DNA of 64,000 nucleotides from positions 21,246,317 to 21,310,316 of the forward strand of contig NC_084806.1 of NCBI RefSeq assembly GCF_963583255.1, read 5' to 3'. The notes below the pieces were generated by a model. That model had not been told where the DNA came from, ran no database searches, and saw nothing but the letters and a program-made list of their open reading frames with translations. The position numbers were made by a program, and so were the translations under genes. This DNA is from Pyrus communis (Eukaryota; Streptophyta; Magnoliopsida; Rosales; Rosaceae). Below, piece by piece: positions 46,615 to 59,871 of this stretch (position 1 is its first letter; each line of letters starts with the position of its first letter).

Positions 46615-48584
46615 TGATAGGAGCATTTTTATGTGACTTAATTGGCTTGTTCTCATGCATTTATGTTGTTTTTCCTTAGTTAGTTTAGTGTTTAAAGTCA
46701 TTTTCGTGCAATTTCAGGTTTTAGTGTCAAAGTATGCAAAAAGAAGCAATTTGGAGCATTCTAGAGCATTTTTGGGCCAAGATTGGATAGTGCAAGCATG
46801 GAGGCATGAGGATGGACGAATTTGAAGGCTTGAATTCAGTTAGGGAGCTGCAAGGGGGCCTAAAAACCTTATTTCTAGAAGGCTTTATCTATTCACACAT
46901 GGTGCCTAATTTCTGTATTGGAAGAACAAGCCGTCCTAGCTTGTCACTAGCCGTCCTAGCTTGTCACTAGCCGTCCTAGCTTGTCTCCTAGCCGTCCTAG
47001 CTTGTCTCCTAGCCGTCCTAGCTTGTCACTAGCCGTCCTAGCTTGTCTCCTAGTCGTCCTAGCTTGTCACTAGCCGTCCTAGCTTGTCACTAGCCGTCCT
47101 AGCTTGTCTCCTAGCCGTCCTACCTTGTCTCCTAGCCTTCCTAGCTTGTCACTAGCCGTCCTACCTTGTCCAAGCTACACACATATATCCTTTAAGTGTT
47201 TCAAAACCTTTCCTAGCCCTATAAATAAGGGTTTGCAGCAAGGCACTAGGGGGATCACTCATTCACCCAATTTTCGTCCATTCATCTAGCCACACCACTC
47301 TCCACATCCTAAAATCCTAGAAACACAATTCCAACCAAACACTACACCTTGCCGTGCCTATCCTCCATCCAATTCCATAATCCCTGATCCTAAAACACAT
47401 CCCAACCATCCCATCCACCTTTGTGCCGTAGCAAGGAGAAAGAAGGAAGGACTCTTGGATGCTCAAGCTTCGTCGTTGGTGCATTCTAGGTGTAATTCGT
47501 TTTATGATTTCAATGTTTAATTTATTTTCCTTTCATTTTGCTATGAACATGAGTGGCTAAACCCCTATTGGTTAGGGGTGATTTCGAAGCCATAACTATG
47601 TGTGCAAGTTGATTTGATAAATTCCAGTTATGAGTTCTTGAATCGTGAATGCAATTGGCTTAACTGTGCGAGTAATAACGTATTTGTGTTTGTTAATTAG
47701 GGGTCGACACTTAATTGGCTTGCATGAATATGATGCTAGAATATAAGTTTGTTTCACATAATTGTCACACACTTATATGCACAAGTAGTGAAGATTGCTA
47801 GTCACAATCGCGTTAAGTTCAATTCCTAGCATAAGTGTCATGATGTCATAGTCACAAGTGCTTTGTTAATGCTTATAGTTTTCATTGAACGTAATGATCT
47901 TTGATTGTATCTTTATTATGATGTCATGTAAGGAACTTTTGAAGAATGCTTTGGGTTGTCGTATGATGTCATCCAATTCAATAACACAAGGAAAACTTGA
48001 GAATTAACTAGTGATGTCACGGTTAATTTGGGGCATTGTCATTCATAATTCTATGAAGGAATAACTGGAAATCGAGTCATTTGCATACTTGTCATGTGTG
48101 GAGAAAGAACCCCTAACTAGTCCATCATCCATTAAAAACCCCAAAAACGTTTCAAGATCAGTTTTACTTTGCAATCTGTTTTCTCAACTTTAATTTCGTC
48201 CAAATCAAATCCCCCTTTACTTTGAAGTCTCAATTTAGTTAGAAATTGTTTTGGTTCATGTTTTTAAGTGTTTTGAGTCATGTTTTCAACCAATTTCGTC
48301 CAAGTTAGTGTAGGTGCTCAAAACTGCCCAGAAAGTGGTTTTTAGGCAGTTTTGAGTCTTCTAGTTGCTGTTTTGAGTTTTTGTTTTGTTTTAGTGTTTT
48401 AACTTTGGTTTTTCATTCTTTGAGTCCAAATTAGTGTTTTTAACTTTGTTTTGGACTTCTTAGGTCAGTTTTCAAGAGTTTAGCAATCCCTCCTAATCCC
48501 CGGTTTTGAACGATCCCTACTTACATACTTTGCTACAATTGTCAGAAGAGGGTTTAATTTGTGTGCTTAATATATTTTGCATCA
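46615..48584 (+). repeat. 5' LTR of element B
   Basis: It runs TGATAGGAGCATTTTTATG…TTTTGCATCA, 1,970 bp. A 20-bp minisatellite is at 46929-47170, TATA box TATAAATA at 47220-47227, and hairpin ACCCCTATTGGTTAGGGGT at 47561-47579. It is related to the other LTRs only in patches. Confidence 0.97.
46929..47170 (+). repeat. 20-bp minisatellite in element B 5' LTR
   Basis: There are about 12 units of AGCCGTCCTAGCTTGTCACT or the TCTCCT variant. The same array is at 56538-56780 in the 3' LTR. Confidence 0.93.
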
Positions 48585-48590
48585 AATTTT

Positions 48591-48608
48591 TGGCGCCGTT
48601 GCCGGGGA
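48591..48608 (+). other. Primer-binding site of element B (tRNA-Asp)
   Basis: TGGCGCCGTTGCCGGGGA starts six bases after the LTR. Confidence 0.95.
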
Positions 48609-48725
48609 TTAGCAACTTTGCTAAATCCCTTAGATTGTTTTTGTTTCATTTATTTCACTTTGTTTCTGATTTTGTTTTAGTTTCTGACCTATTTTTGTTT
48701 CTTGTTTTTTTTTAGGTACTAGTGC

Positions 48726-51700
48726 ATGACGCGGAGTTCTCAAACTGTGCATGCACATATCTTAGACTTTAACGACGATTTTGAACGTGATTTGAGAAGA
48801 AAGAGGAGGCATCCCAAACATAGTGAACCTAGTTCAAGTTCAGAGGCCGAATCTGAGTTTGAAGAAGTGGAAGAAGAAGTTATGGCAGCGGACAATCGGA
48901 CCATTAAAGAGCTTTCGGCCTCAGGGTTGGCCAATGCCGCACCATTATGCATTCAATACCCCGCGGCTGCCCAAGGCAAGACCGATGAATTCGAGTTGAA
49001 GTCAAGCTTGTTGCACCACATTCCTAAATACCATGGGCTTTCCATGGAAGATCCAAACAAGCATCTTAAAGAGTTTGAAGTAGTTTGTTCAAGCATGACT
49101 CCCGTCAATGTTGACGGAAGTATTTTGAAGATGAAAGCTTTTCCGTTCTCTTTAATGGATAAAGCTAAGGATTGGTTATACGAGTTGGCTCCTGGCACTG
49201 TCACTTCATGGGAGAGTATGAAAAGAGCGTTTTTGGAGAAGTTTTTCCCAACTTCTCGCATCATTCTTCTTCGTAAAAAAATAAGTGGAATTCAACAAGA
49301 TGAAGGTGAGTCTTTTCCTGCATACTATGAACGTTTTAAATCACTTGTTGCTTCTTGTCCACAACATCAGATGAAGGAGGAGCTACTTTTGCAATACTTC
49401 TACGAGGGCCTCCTACCATTAGAACGTCAAATGCTCGATGCCTCGGCAGGTGGAGCATTAGTGGACAAAACACCTATGGCTGCCAAGACCTTGATTTCTA
49501 ATCGAGCGTTGAACGATCAACAATACGAAGGTGTAGGCCAAAGAGGACCCCCACGGCAACATGTTCATGAGGTAAGTTCTACTTCTGACATTAATTCACA
49601 ATTGGCTAATCTTACTTCTATTGTGTCTCAGTTGGCCGAGGGCATGAAGATGCAAGGACCAATTGTATGTGGCGTATGTTCTATGCATGGACATGCCTCT
49701 GAAAAATGTCCACAGTTGATTGAAAATGGTGGATGGGAAAGCGCCAATGCAATTGGGTTTCAAGGCCAAAACCAACCAAGGAACGATCCTTATTCCAACA
49801 CATATAATCCCGGTTGGAGAGACCACCCAAATTTCAAATGGAGGGAGCCCCAACAATCTCAAAACCAAGGAGGCTTTAGGCAACAACCCCCTGGGTTCTT
49901 TCCCAAAATCTACGGCCCACCCCAAAATCAAGCCCAATCCGGCCCAAGTGCCTCAGGTACGTCCCTTGACAATGATGCACTTCTTAAGATACTAACTAAG
50001 TTGTCTAATGGGCAGGACGATCAAGCTAAGGCTATGCAAAACCAAGACAAAAGGGTGGATCAATTGGAGAAACAAATGGGGCAAATTGCCGAGTTTATGG
50101 GGCAGTTTCGTGAACAAGGAAAGCTCCCTAGTTCCACCGTTCCAAATCCAAAGGGAAGCTTCGAAAGTGCAAAGGCCATAACCTTGAGAAGTGGAGAAGA
50201 GATTGGGGCAGATCCTACACCATCACAATCAGGTCCCAAAGGTGATGAAAACTTGCAAATTGAAGAGGAAGAATCAAGCAAACCCACGGCAAAGGTGGGA
50301 GAGTCTTTGCCGCAAGTTCCTAGTGCCCCAAAACTGTCTAATTCGGCCAAAAAGGGTAAGAATGTGTCAAATTCAGTTTCTACTAATGCTTTTCCTTCGA
50401 ATGCTCCTTTTCCTAGTAGGTTTATGCAAACAAGGAAGGAAGAAGCTGAAAAGGACATCCTTGAGACATTTAGGAAAGTTCAAGTGAACATACCCTTGTT
50501 GGATGCAATCAAGCAAGTCCCTAGATACGCCAAGTTTTTGAAGGAGTTGTGCACCACTAGGAAGAGGATGTCGACCAAGGAAGTGGTAAAAGTAGGTGAG
50601 AATGTGTCCGCCATCTTGCAACGCAAACTACCTCCCAAATGCAAAGATCCGGGTAGTTTCACCATTCCTTGTGTCATAGGTAACACTAGATTTGAATCTG
50701 CCATGCTTGACTTAGGTGCTTCTATAAATGTTATGCCATATTCCATATATGCATCTATGAACCTAGGAGCATTGAAAAAGGATGGTGTTATCATACAATT
50801 GGCCGATAGATCTAATGCCTATCCAAAGGGAGTTTTGGAAGATGTTTTGGTGCAGGTTAATCATTTGATCTTTCCGGCGGATTTCTATGTCCTTGAGATG
50901 GATGAATCGGATCATGCAACCTCGCTGCCCATTCTACTTGGAAGGCCATTCATGAAAACGGCCCGGACTAAGATTGACGTGTTTAATGGAACTTTGTCCA
51001 TGGAATTTGATGGGGAAGTTGTTAATTTCAATCTTTCCAATTCTATTAAGTATCCTAGTGAAGATCATTCATGTTTCTCTATTGATACTGTTGACTCTTT
51101 GGCGCAGGGATACCTTGAAGATTTGAATGATGATATGCTTGAAAAAGTCATTACAAGTGGTGTAGAAGTCAAAACCAAGGGAGCAACATCCATGCAACCC
51201 CACGGCACAAATACACTATCCTATGCCGTGCCTCCTAGTGAGGATTTTCTTGAAGTAGTTGCTGCCCTTGAGTCATCACCAATACATGATGGTAAGTTTC
51301 CTAACAAAGAGTCCATTCCCATTTCGACTAACAAGTTGCTTCCATCCATAATTCAGGCACCTATCCTTGAACTCAAACCTTTGCCAAGCCATTTGAAGTA
51401 CATTTTCTTGGGAAAAAATGAGACACTGCCTGCCATCATATCATCATCCCTCACGGCACAAGAGGAGGAAAAACTCATGCATGTGTTGAAGGAGTACAAA
51501 TCTGCCCTAGGATGGACATTGGCCGATATCAAAGGTATAAGCCCCACAACTTGTATGCATCACATATTTCTTGAGGAGGGGACCAAACCAACTAGAGAGG
51601 CTCAACGCCGTCTTAACCCTCCAATGATGGAAGTTGTGAAAAAAGAGATAATCAAACTTCTTGATTGTGGAGTCATTTATCCTATCTCCGATAGTCGTTG

Positions 51701-54269
51701 GGTTTCACCTATCCAATGTGTGCCTAAGAAATCCGGAGTGACGGTTGTGGAGAATGCCGAGAATGAGCTTGTACCCATGAGAATCCAAACCGGTTGGCGT
51801 GTATGCATCGATTATAGGAAGATAAATGCCACCACAAGGAAGGACCACTTCCCATTGCCGTTCCTAGATCAAATGTTGGAAAGGTTAGCGGGTCATTCTT
51901 TTTATTGCTTTCTTGATGGATATTCAGGTTATAATCAAATTGTCATTGCCCCGGATGATCAAGAAAAGACCACTTTTACTTGTCTCTTTGGAACATTTGC
52001 ATATCGACGCATGCCATTTGGTTTGTGCAATGCCCCTGCCACGTTTCAAAGGTGTATGGTAAGCATATTTTCTGATTATGTTGAAAGGATTATTGAAATA
52101 TTCATGGATGACTTTAGTGTTTTTGGTGATTCTTTTGATAAATGCTTGGATAATCTCACGTTAATCTTGAAACGTTGTGTTGAAACAAACCTTGTTTTAA
52201 ATTGGGAAAAATGCCATTTTATGGTTAAACAAGGTATTGTTTTGGGTCATATAATCTCTGAAAAAGGAATTGAAGTTGATAAGTCTAAAGTAGATCTTGT
52301 ACGCTACTTACCCTCTCCTACTTCGGTTAGAGAGGTTCGTTCTTTTCTTGGTCATGCAGGATTCTATAGACGATTTATCAAGGACTTTTCCAAGATTGCA
52401 CAACCCCTATGCCGCCTCCTCCAAAAAGATGTGTCTTTTGAGTTCAACGAGGCATGCGAGAAGTCATTCAAGCATCTCAAAGAGCTCCTAACCACGGCAC
52501 CCATCATAACTCCCCCGGATTGGTCCATTCCATTTGAATTGATGTGTGATGCCTCGGATTATGCACTTGGGGCTGTTTTGGGTCAAAGGAAAAATAAACA
52601 GTCACATGTTATTTATTATGCTTCCCGCACTTTAAATGATGCTCAATTGAATTATTCTACAACCGAAAAAGAACTCTTGGCGGTTGTATTTTCTTTAGAT
52701 AAGTTTAGATCATATCTTATTGGCACTAAAGTAATTGTTTTCACTGACCATGCAGCCTTGAAGTATCTTTTCACCAAAAAGGAGGCCAAACCAAGGCTCA
52801 TTCGTTGGATGCTCCTACTTCAAGAGTTCGATATTGAAATTAGGGACAAGAAAGGTTGTGAAAACGTGGTGGCTGACCACTTGAGTAGATTGGTGCGTGA
52901 AGAAGAGTCCCTCCCCATTTCTGAGATGTTTCCGGATGAACAACTTCTGTCCATTGAGGTAAGTACCCCTTGGTATGCCGATTTGGTCAATTTCTTGGTG
53001 ACTAAGCAAGTTCCTAACACCCTAAGCAAGGTCCAACGTGATAAATTGATACATGATGCAAGATTTTATGTGTGGGATGATCCATATCTATGGAAATATT
53101 GCCCAGATCAGATTATTAGAAGATGTGTGCCAACTTCTGATTTTAACTCAATTCTAGCATTTTGTCATTCTTATGCATGTGGAGGCCATTTTGGTACCCA
53201 AAGGACAGCTCGTAAAGTGTTAGAATCTGGTTTTTATTGGCCTACATTGTTCAAAGATGCTAGAATGTTTTGCTTAACATGTGATAGATGTCAAAGAACA
53301 GGTTCTATTGGTGCAAAAGACCAAATGCCGCAAACACCCATCTTCAATGTTGAAATCTTTGATGTTTGGGGTATTGATTTCATGGGTCCTTTTCCTTCTT
53401 CATTTGGTTTCACTTATATTTTGCTTGCGGTTGATTATGTTTCTAAATGGGTAGAAGCAAAAGCTACCCGTACTAACGATTCTAGAGTGGTTTCAGATTT
53501 CATCAAGACTAACATTTTCTCTAGATTTGGGATGCCGCGGGTATTTATAAGTGATGGAGGTTCACATTTCTGCAATAGGACCATTGAGGCACTCTTCAAG
53601 AAGTACAATGTCAAGCATAAGGTTTCAACACCTTATCACCCACAAACAAGTGGCCAAGCCGAAGTATCAAATAGAGAGGTCAAGCAAATCTTGGAGAAGA
53701 CCGTGGGGCCTAACCGGAAGGATTGGAGCATGCGTTTAGACGATGCACTATGGGCATATCGCACTGCCTACAAAACACCCCTAGGGATGTCTCCATTTCG
53801 GCTAGTTTATGGAAAACCTTGTCACTTACCCGTGGAGCTAGAGCATAAGGCACATTGGGCCATCAAAACGTTCAATTTGGACTTAGATGCTGCTGGAATG
53901 CATCGGAAGCTCCAATTGAATGAGCTTGAGGAACTAAGGAATGAAGCCTACGAGAATGCCCGCATTTACAAGGAAAAGACGAAGGCGTTTCATGACAAGA
54001 TGATTAGGGGCAAAACCTTCACAATTGGGCAGAAAGTTTTACTTTTTAATTCTCGTTTACGTTTATTTCCCGGAAAGTTACGTTCTAAATGGATTGGACC
54101 TTTTGTTGTTACTAATGTTTTCCCACATGGTGCAGTTCAAGTCCAAAGCTTAAGGAATGGGGTGGAATTCAAGGTCAACGGACATAGATTGAAGCCATAC
54201 TATGAGAATGCCATGGGGCAGGTTGTGGAGGAGATCTCACTCCATGCCGTGGGCACCAATGGTGCCTGA
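48726..54269 (+). CDS. gag-pol: Gag-Pol polyprotein, Athila-type Ty3/gypsy (1,847 aa)
   Basis: One uninterrupted frame encodes all replication functions. The start MTRSS is supported by the same residues in element IV's remnant. In order: retrotransposon gag domain (about 85-260), CCHC zinc knuckle (C315, C318, H323, C328), Q-rich linker, aspartic protease with DLGAS at D662, reverse transcriptase (about 960-1200; D1029, D1064, active site FMDD 1126-1129), RNase H (D1275, E1316, D1341), integrase zinc finger (H1481, H1488, C1519, C1522), integrase catalytic D1551, D1610, E1646 with 35 residues between the last two, and a C-terminal tail with [14 protein letters not shown] near 1775. There is no chromodomain. 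Known for the family: particle assembly, cleavage, cDNA synthesis and integration. No stop or frameshift is seen, so it should be active if expressed. It may also serve the neighbouring non-autonomous elements. Confidence 0.97.
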   Translation: MTRSSQTVHAHILDFNDDFERDLRRKRRHPKHSEPSSSSEAESEFEEVEEEVMAADNRTIKELSASGLANAAPLCIQYPAAAQGKTDEFELKSSLLHHIPKYHGLSMEDPNKHLKEFEVVCSSMTPVNVDGSILKMKAFPFSLMDKAKDWLYELAPGTVTSWESMKRAFLEKFFPTSRIILLRKKISGIQQDEGESFPAYYERFKSLVASCPQHQMKEELLLQYFYEGLLPLERQMLDASAGGALVDKTPMAAKTLISNRALNDQQYEGVGQRGPPRQHVHEVSSTSDINSQLANLTSIVSQLAEGMKMQGPIVCGVCSMHGHASEKCPQLIENGGWESANAIGFQGQNQPRNDPYSNTYNPGWRDHPNFKWREPQQSQNQGGFRQQPPGFFPKIYGPPQNQAQSGPSASGTSLDNDALLKILTKLSNGQDDQAKAMQNQDKRVDQLEKQMGQIAEFMGQFREQGKLPSSTVPNPKGSFESAKAITLRSGEEIGADPTPSQSGPKGDENLQIEEEESSKPTAKVGESLPQVPSAPKLSNSAKKGKNVSNSVSTNAFPSNAPFPSRFMQTRKEEAEKDILETFRKVQVNIPLLDAIKQVPRYAKFLKELCTTRKRMSTKEVVKVGENVSAILQRKLPPKCKDPGSFTIPCVIGNTRFESAMLDLGASINVMPYSIYASMNLGALKKDGVIIQLADRSNAYPKGVLEDVLVQVNHLIFPADFYVLEMDESDHATSLPILLGRPFMKTARTKIDVFNGTLSMEFDGEVVNFNLSNSIKYPSEDHSCFSIDTVDSLAQGYLEDLNDDMLEKVITSGVEVKTKGATSMQPHGTNTLSYAVPPSEDFLEVVAALESSPIHDGKFPNKESIPISTNKLLPSIIQAPILELKPLPSHLKYIFLGKNETLPAIISSSLTAQEEEKLMHVLKEYKSALGWTLADIKGISPTTCMHHIFLEEGTKPTREAQRRLNPPMMEVVKKEIIKLLDCGVIYPISDSRWVSPIQCVPKKSGVTVVENAENELVPMRIQTGWRVCIDYRKINATTRKDHFPLPFLDQMLERLAGHSFYCFLDGYSGYNQIVIAPDDQEKTTFTCLFGTFAYRRMPFGLCNAPATFQRCMVSIFSDYVERIIEIFMDDFSVFGDSFDKCLDNLTLILKRCVETNLVLNWEKCHFMVKQGIVLGHIISEKGIEVDKSKVDLVRYLPSPTSVREVRSFLGHAGFYRRFIKDFSKIAQPLCRLLQKDVSFEFNEACEKSFKHLKELLTTAPIITPPDWSIPFELMCDASDYALGAVLGQRKNKQSHVIYYASRTLNDAQLNYSTTEKELLAVVFSLDKFRSYLIGTKVIVFTDHAALKYLFTKKEAKPRLIRWMLLLQEFDIEIRDKKGCENVVADHLSRLVREEESLPISEMFPDEQLLSIEVSTPWYADLVNFLVTKQVPNTLSKVQRDKLIHDARFYVWDDPYLWKYCPDQIIRRCVPTSDFNSILAFCHSYACGGHFGTQRTARKVLESGFYWPTLFKDARMFCLTCDRCQRTGSIGAKDQMPQTPIFNVEIFDVWGIDFMGPFPSSFGFTYILLAVDYVSKWVEAKATRTNDSRVVSDFIKTNIFSRFGMPRVFISDGGSHFCNRTIEALFKKYNVKHKVSTPYHPQTSGQAEVSNREVKQILEKTVGPNRKDWSMRLDDALWAYRTAYKTPLGMSPFRLVYGKPCHLPVELEHKAHWAIKTFNLDLDAAGMHRKLQLNELEELRNEAYENARIYKEKTKAFHDKMIRGKTFTIGQKVLLFNSRLRLFPGKLRSKWIGPFVVTNVFPHGAVQVQSLRNGVEFKVNGHRLKPYYENAMGQVVEEISLHAVGTNGA
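51292..51356 (+). other. Intron-like segment within gag-pol
   Basis: It runs GTAAGT to AATTCAG, 65 bp, with CTAAC inside, at the same site as in the non-autonomous ORFs. It is coding here; splicing it out would shift the frame before RT. Confidence 0.3.
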
Positions 54270-56208
54270 ACGTGTTCTTCGTCCGGCTGCAAGACGTTAA
54301 AGAAAGCGCTACTTGGGAGGCAACCCATGCCATTCAACAAAGGAAGACCTAGAAAGCACTCCAATTCCAGATTTGCGTTCCTAAACCCTTCTCTTTGTTG
54401 ATTCCTTCTAATCTGCCTATTTAGTTGTTTTACTTGCTGTTTGTGTGTTTCTTTGTGTGATTCTATGCTTAAAACATTGAGGACAATGTTTGATTTAAGT
54501 GTGGGGGGGTAACTAAGTGTTTTTCATTCAAATTCGTGGGATTTTATCACCCATTATTTCAAAACTTGTTCCTTGCTGTTTTTAAGTGTTTTTAAGCAGT
54601 TTTGGTGTGTTTTAGTATGTTTTGAAGTAAAAATCCGAAAATCAAAGAAAAATTTGAAAAATTTGTTTTAAAAAACCCAAAAAAGAGTTGTTTTTGTGTG
54701 TTTGTTTGTGTCTTAGGGTACCTTCCAACACAATGATGAGGATTTGGTTTTTAAATACATGGCTGTTAAAGAGAGTGATTAACATGGATGAAAGTTTGAT
54801 TTACTCTATGTTTATGCTTGGTTGTGGTTATAACTTATGAATTCACATGCAATCATAAAAAATAAAAATAAAAATAAAAATAAAAAATCAGTTTTTGTAA
54901 CATGCTTGAAGGAAGGAACTCAAATTAACGCTACAACCTTGTGAGACTTGAACCTAAACGTTTATTTGGAGAGTTCAAATCTGTGCATTCTTTGTTTTCT
55001 AAAATCGTTGCATGATCTCATTATTCTTTGCTTGGTTGCTACTTAGAAGGCGTTTCATCATTTAGTTCCAAACACTAGAAGTCATGCCCATTTCATTCAA
55101 AGCATGGTATTGATTAGCATAACACATATTCAAGATGAAGTTGTGTAGTGACCACCACTTTAGCCAAAAAGTCGTGTGCCCTACTCCATTATATGTTTAG
55201 GTGTTAACCCCATTGAGCCTTGTTTAGCCTTTTCTTTGTTAACCCACATTACCCTCACCTAGCCTAGATTAGGACTATCCATACCCTCGTTCTTAAAGTA
55301 TAGTAAGCATGATTCAAATGGAATTCCTTTATGACAGAAACCAAGTGTGGGGGAAGTTTTTATTTTGAGAATTATGTGCCATAAGCACGGGTAGAAAGAA
55401 AAGAAAAGAAAAATTCGTGAAAAAAAAAAAAAAATAAAGTATGAAAAGAGTTGAACAATATGAGAAAAAAAGTTCCAAGGTGTTGTTTGTTGAAGAAAGG
55501 GTCCAAAAAGTTGAATTCGGCCCCAAGAAGTTGTTTAAAGTCTTCCCCTTGTATTTTTAAGTTAATTTCTGCAAACTAAGTGAATTCTAAGTCTTAACTT
55601 CATTACTTTGCTTACTAATGCTTGAAGAACGTTTGTTTTCCCTATCCTTTCTTTGTTAACCAATACCCCAAGCCCCGTTGCAACCCTTAAACTTCTATCT
55701 TGAGTGTTATGTGTTTCAATTTGTTGAGTTTGAATTTGGTATGAGCATATGGTGTCACTGGTTCTCGCATCTAAGTAGTAGCATTCCATTCATGAGATCA
55801 TATCTAAACATGCCTATTAAGTCCGGAAATTGCGTTCTTTGTGATACATATATGTGAGCATTCGTTTTTATATCTACATCAATTCTCTCACATATAACTA
55901 GTATAGGGTGTGTAGTTAGAAAATCTGAGTGAAAATAGAGTGCAAATCTATTAAGGATTGAGGGAATTCTCTAAGGCATGTTACTACATTCAAAACATTG
56001 TTTTAATTGGTTAATTGTGAACTAGTAAGTAGTGACTATGATTAAGCATGTGCTTAAGTGTTAAATTGACTCAAATCTGTGGGAATGATAATCTTTAACA
56101 TGTCATGTGCATTGGAAATCCCTGAGGCAAACGTTGGAAGGTTTAGATTATGTTTGTTTGTTTTGTCTTGTTTTATTTCTTTGTTTTGCTCGAGGACTAG
56201 CAAAAGCT
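54270..56208 (+). other. 3' non-coding region of element B
   Basis: There is no env-like or antisense ORF. Just after the stop is the conserved string GCGCTACTTGGGAGGCAACC (about 54306-54325), shared with element IV. Polypurine-like AAGTGTGGGGGGG lies at 54497-54509 and AAGTGTGGGGGAAG at about 55343-55356. Confidence 0.85.
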
Positions 56209-56223
56209 AAGTGTGGGGGAATT
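56209..56223 (+). other. Polypurine tract of element B
   Basis: AAGTGTGGGGGAATT lies directly before the 3' LTR and differs by one base from the GTATT form of the other elements. Confidence 0.87.
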
Positions 56224-58193
56224 TGATAGGAGCATTTTTATGTGACTTAATTGGCTTGTTCTCATGCATTTATGTTGTTTTTCCTTAGTTAGTTTAGTGT
56301 TTAAAGTCATTTTCGTGCAATTTCAGGTTTTAGTGTCAAAGTATGCAAAAAGAAGCAATTTGGAGCATTCTAGAGCATTTTTGGGCCAAGATTGGATAGT
56401 GCAAGCATGGAGGCATGAGGATGGACGAATTTGAAGGCTTGAATTCAGTTAGGGAGCTGCAAGGGGGCCTAAAAACCTTATTTCTAGAAGGCTTTATCTA
56501 TTCACACATGGTGCCTAATTTCTGTATTGGAAGAACAAGCCGTCCTAGCTTGTCACTAGCCGTCCTAGCTTGTCACTAGCCGTCCTAGCTTGTCTCCTAG
56601 CCGTCCTAGCTTGTCTCCTAGCCGTCCTAGCTTGTCACTAGCCGTCCTAGCTTGTCTCCTAGTCGTCCTAGCTTGTCACTAGCCGTCCTAGCTTGTCACT
56701 AGCCGTCCTAGCTTGTCTCCTAGCCGTCCTACCTTGTCTCCTAGCCTTCCTAGCTTGTCACTAGCCGTCCTACCTTGTCCAAGCTACACACATATATCCT
56801 TTAAGTGTTTCAAAACCTTTCCTAGCCCTATAAATAAGGGTTTGCAGCAAGGCACTAGGGGGATCACTCATTCACCCAATTTTCGTCCATTCATCTAGCC
56901 ACACCACTCTCCACATCCTAAAATCCTAGAAACACAATTCCAACCAAACACTACACCTTGCCGTGCCTATCCTCCATCCAATTCCATAATCCCTGATCCT
57001 AAAACACATCCCAACCATCCCATCCACCTTTGTGCCGTAGCAAGGAGAAAGAAGGAAGGACTCTTGGATGCTCAAGCTTCGTCGTTGGTGCATTCTAGGT
57101 GTAATTCGTTTTATGATTTCAATGTTTAATTTATTTTCCTTTCATTTTGCTATGAACATGAGTGGCTAAACCCCTATTGGTTAGGGGTGATTTCGAAGCC
57201 ATAACTATGTGTGCAAGTTGATTTGATAAATTCCAGTTATGAGTTCTTGAATCGTGAATGCAATTGGCTTAACTGTGCGAGTAATAACGTATTTGTGTTT
57301 GTTAATTAGGGGTCGACACTTAATTGGCTTGCATGAATATGATGCTAGAATATAAGTTTGTTTCACATAATTGTCACACACTTATATGCACAAGTAGTGA
57401 AGATTGCTAGTCACAATCGCGTTAAGTTCAATTCCTAGCATAAGTGTCATGATGTCATAGTCACAAGTGCTTTGTTAATGCTTATAGTTTTCATTGAACG
57501 TAATGATCTTTGATTGTATCTTTATTATGATGTCATGTAAGGAACTTTTGAAGAATGCTTTGGGTTGTCGTATGATGTCATCCAATTCAATAACACAAGG
57601 AAAACTTGAGAATTAACTAGTGATGTCACGGTTAATTTGGGGCATTGTCATTCATAATTCTATGAAGGAATAACTGGAAATCGAGTCATTTGCATACTTG
57701 TCATGTGTGGAGAAAGAACCCCTAACTAGTCCATCATCCATTAAAAACCCCAAAAACGTTTCAAGATCAGTTTTACTTTGCAATCTGTTTTCTCAACTTT
57801 AATTTCGTCCAAATCAAATCCCCCTTTACTTTGAAGTCTCAATTTAGTTAGAAATTGTTTTGGTTCATGTTTTTAAGTGTTTTGAGTCATGTTTTCAACC
57901 AATTTCGTCCAAGTTAGTGTAGGTGCTCAAAACTGCCCAGAAAGTGGTTTTTAGGCAGTTTTGAGTCTTCTAGTTGCTGTTTTGAGTTTTTGTTTTGTTT
58001 TAGTGTTTTAACTTTGGTTTTTCATTCTTTGAGTCCAAATTAGTGTTTTTAACTTTGTTTTGGACTTCTTAGGTCAGTTTTCAAGAGTTTAGCAATCCCT
58101 CCTAATCCCCGGTTTTGAACGATCCCTACTTACATACTTTGCTACAATTGTCAGAAGAGGGTTTAATTTGTGTGCTTAATATATTTTGCATCA
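56224..58193 (+). repeat. 3' LTR of element B
   Basis: It is 1,970 bp and looks identical to 46615-48584. It is followed by target duplication ATAAC. Confidence 0.97.
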
Positions 58194-58198
58194 ATAAC

Positions 58199-59856
58199 TT
58201 CAAGTGTTGTTCCTTGCTGTTTTAAATGTTTTTAAGGTGTTTTTAAACTGTTTTAGCGTGTTTTGTTTTATAACTCCGAAAATCACATAAAAATTTGAAA
58301 AACATTTTTTTGAAAAGCCTAAAAAGAGTGTTTTGAGTTGTTTTTGTGTCTTAGGGAACCTTCCAACGTTATGATGAGGATTTGGTTTGTAATTGCATGA
58401 CTGTTAAAAAGAGTTATAAACATGGATGAAAGTTTGATTTATTCTTGGTATATGCTTAGTTATGGTTATAATGTATGACTTCACATGCAATCATAAAAGA
58501 AAAATTCGTTTTTGTAACATGCTTGAAGGAAGGAACTCAAACAAATGCTACAACCCTGTGAGACTCGAGCCATTACCTTCTTTGGAGAGTTATATTCTGT
58601 GATTCTTTGTTTTCTAAAGTTGTTGCATGATCTCATTATTCCTTGCTTGGTTGCTACTTAGATGCAATTGTATCATGATGAACTAAATGCTAGAACTTAT
58701 ATCCGTTTCATTCAAAGCATGACATTGAATTGCATAACATATATCAAGATGAAGTTGTGTAGTTGCCACCATAGCCAAATAGCCTTACTTCCCATACTTC
58801 GTATATGTTGTAAGTTTTAACCCCGTTGAGCCTTGTTTAGCCTTTATTCTTTGTTTACCCACATTTTCCTCACCTAGCCTAGTTTAGGACAATCCCCACC
58901 CTTGTTCTTAAAAGATAATGAGCATGACTTAATTGAATTCCTTTTGAGTTACATTATGAAAGAAAATAAGTGTGGGGGAGAGAATGTTTAAGTGTTTATG
59001 TTTTGAGATTCAAAAGAAAAGAAAAAGAAAAGAAAAAAAAAAAGAGAAAAGAAAGAAAGAAAGAAAAAAGAGCTTAAAAAAAAAATAAAAAAAATAAAAA
59101 AAATGAAAGAATAAGTGATTGAAGAAAGGTTCCAAAACACCAATTCTGAGCGTAAATTGTCTAAATTCTCCCTTTTTGTTCAAAAGTTGAGTTTTCATTC
59201 AAAAGTGAATTCTAAGTTGATTCAAATGCTTTGCTCACTATTTCTTTAAAAACCTTTGTTTTCCATATCCCTTCTTTGTTATCCACATACCCCAAGCCCC
59301 GTTACAACCCTTGACTTCTATCTTGATTGTTGTGTATTTCAATTTGTGGAGTTTGAACTTGGTATGAGCGTATGGTATCACTGGTTCTCGCGTCTAAGTA
59401 GTAGCATTCCATTCATGAGATCATATCTAAACATGCTTATTAACTCCAGAAATTGCTTCCTTTGAAATACATATATGTGAGTGTTCGTTTTTATATTTAC
59501 ATCAATCTTCTCACATATAACTAGTTTAGGGTGTGTAGTCAGAAAATCTGTGTGAAAAATAGAGTGTATTCTAGTAAGGAATTGAGGAAATTCTCTAAGG
59601 CATGTTACTACATTCAAATCATGGTTTTAAATGCTTAATTGTGAACTAGTATGTGGTGACTATGATTAAGAATGTACTTAAGTGTAAAGATGGCTAAAAT
59701 CTGTGGGAATAATGATTTTTAACTTGTCATGTGCATTGGAAATCCGTGAGACGATTGTTGGAAGGTGTAGGTGGTGTTTTGTTCGTTTTGCCTAGTTTCG
59801 TGTTCTTTTGTTGTTTTGTTTTGTTTTTCTGTTTTGCTCGAGGACTAGCAAAAGCT
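58199..59856 (+). other. 3' non-coding region of element 0, second part
   Basis: It resumes the sequence broken at 46614. It has a middle AAGTGTGGGGGAG at about 58968-58980 and an A/G-rich run (59010-59110). No gene is supported. Confidence 0.78.
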
Positions 59857-59871
59857 AAGTGTGGGGGTATT

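Larger units (their letters stand above)
46615..58193 (+). mobile_element. Element B: intact autonomous Athila-type retrotransposon
   Basis: It is 11,579 bp, flanked by ATAAC at 46610-46614 and 58194-58198. It has two 1,970-bp LTRs, a tRNA-Asp primer-binding site, one long gag-pol ORF, a 1.9-kb 3' non-coding region and a polypurine tract. I saw no difference between the LTRs, so it is very young. It lacks an env-like ORF, which some Athila elements carry, and has no antisense ORF. Confidence 0.97.

Noticed and set aside
46929..47170. Possible CRISPR-like array
   Set aside because: The 20-bp units are directly adjacent with no spacers. It is a minisatellite inside an LTR.
54270..56208. Possible env-like gene of element B
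   Set aside because: No long frame, signal peptide or membrane segment is seen between the pol stop and the 3' LTR.
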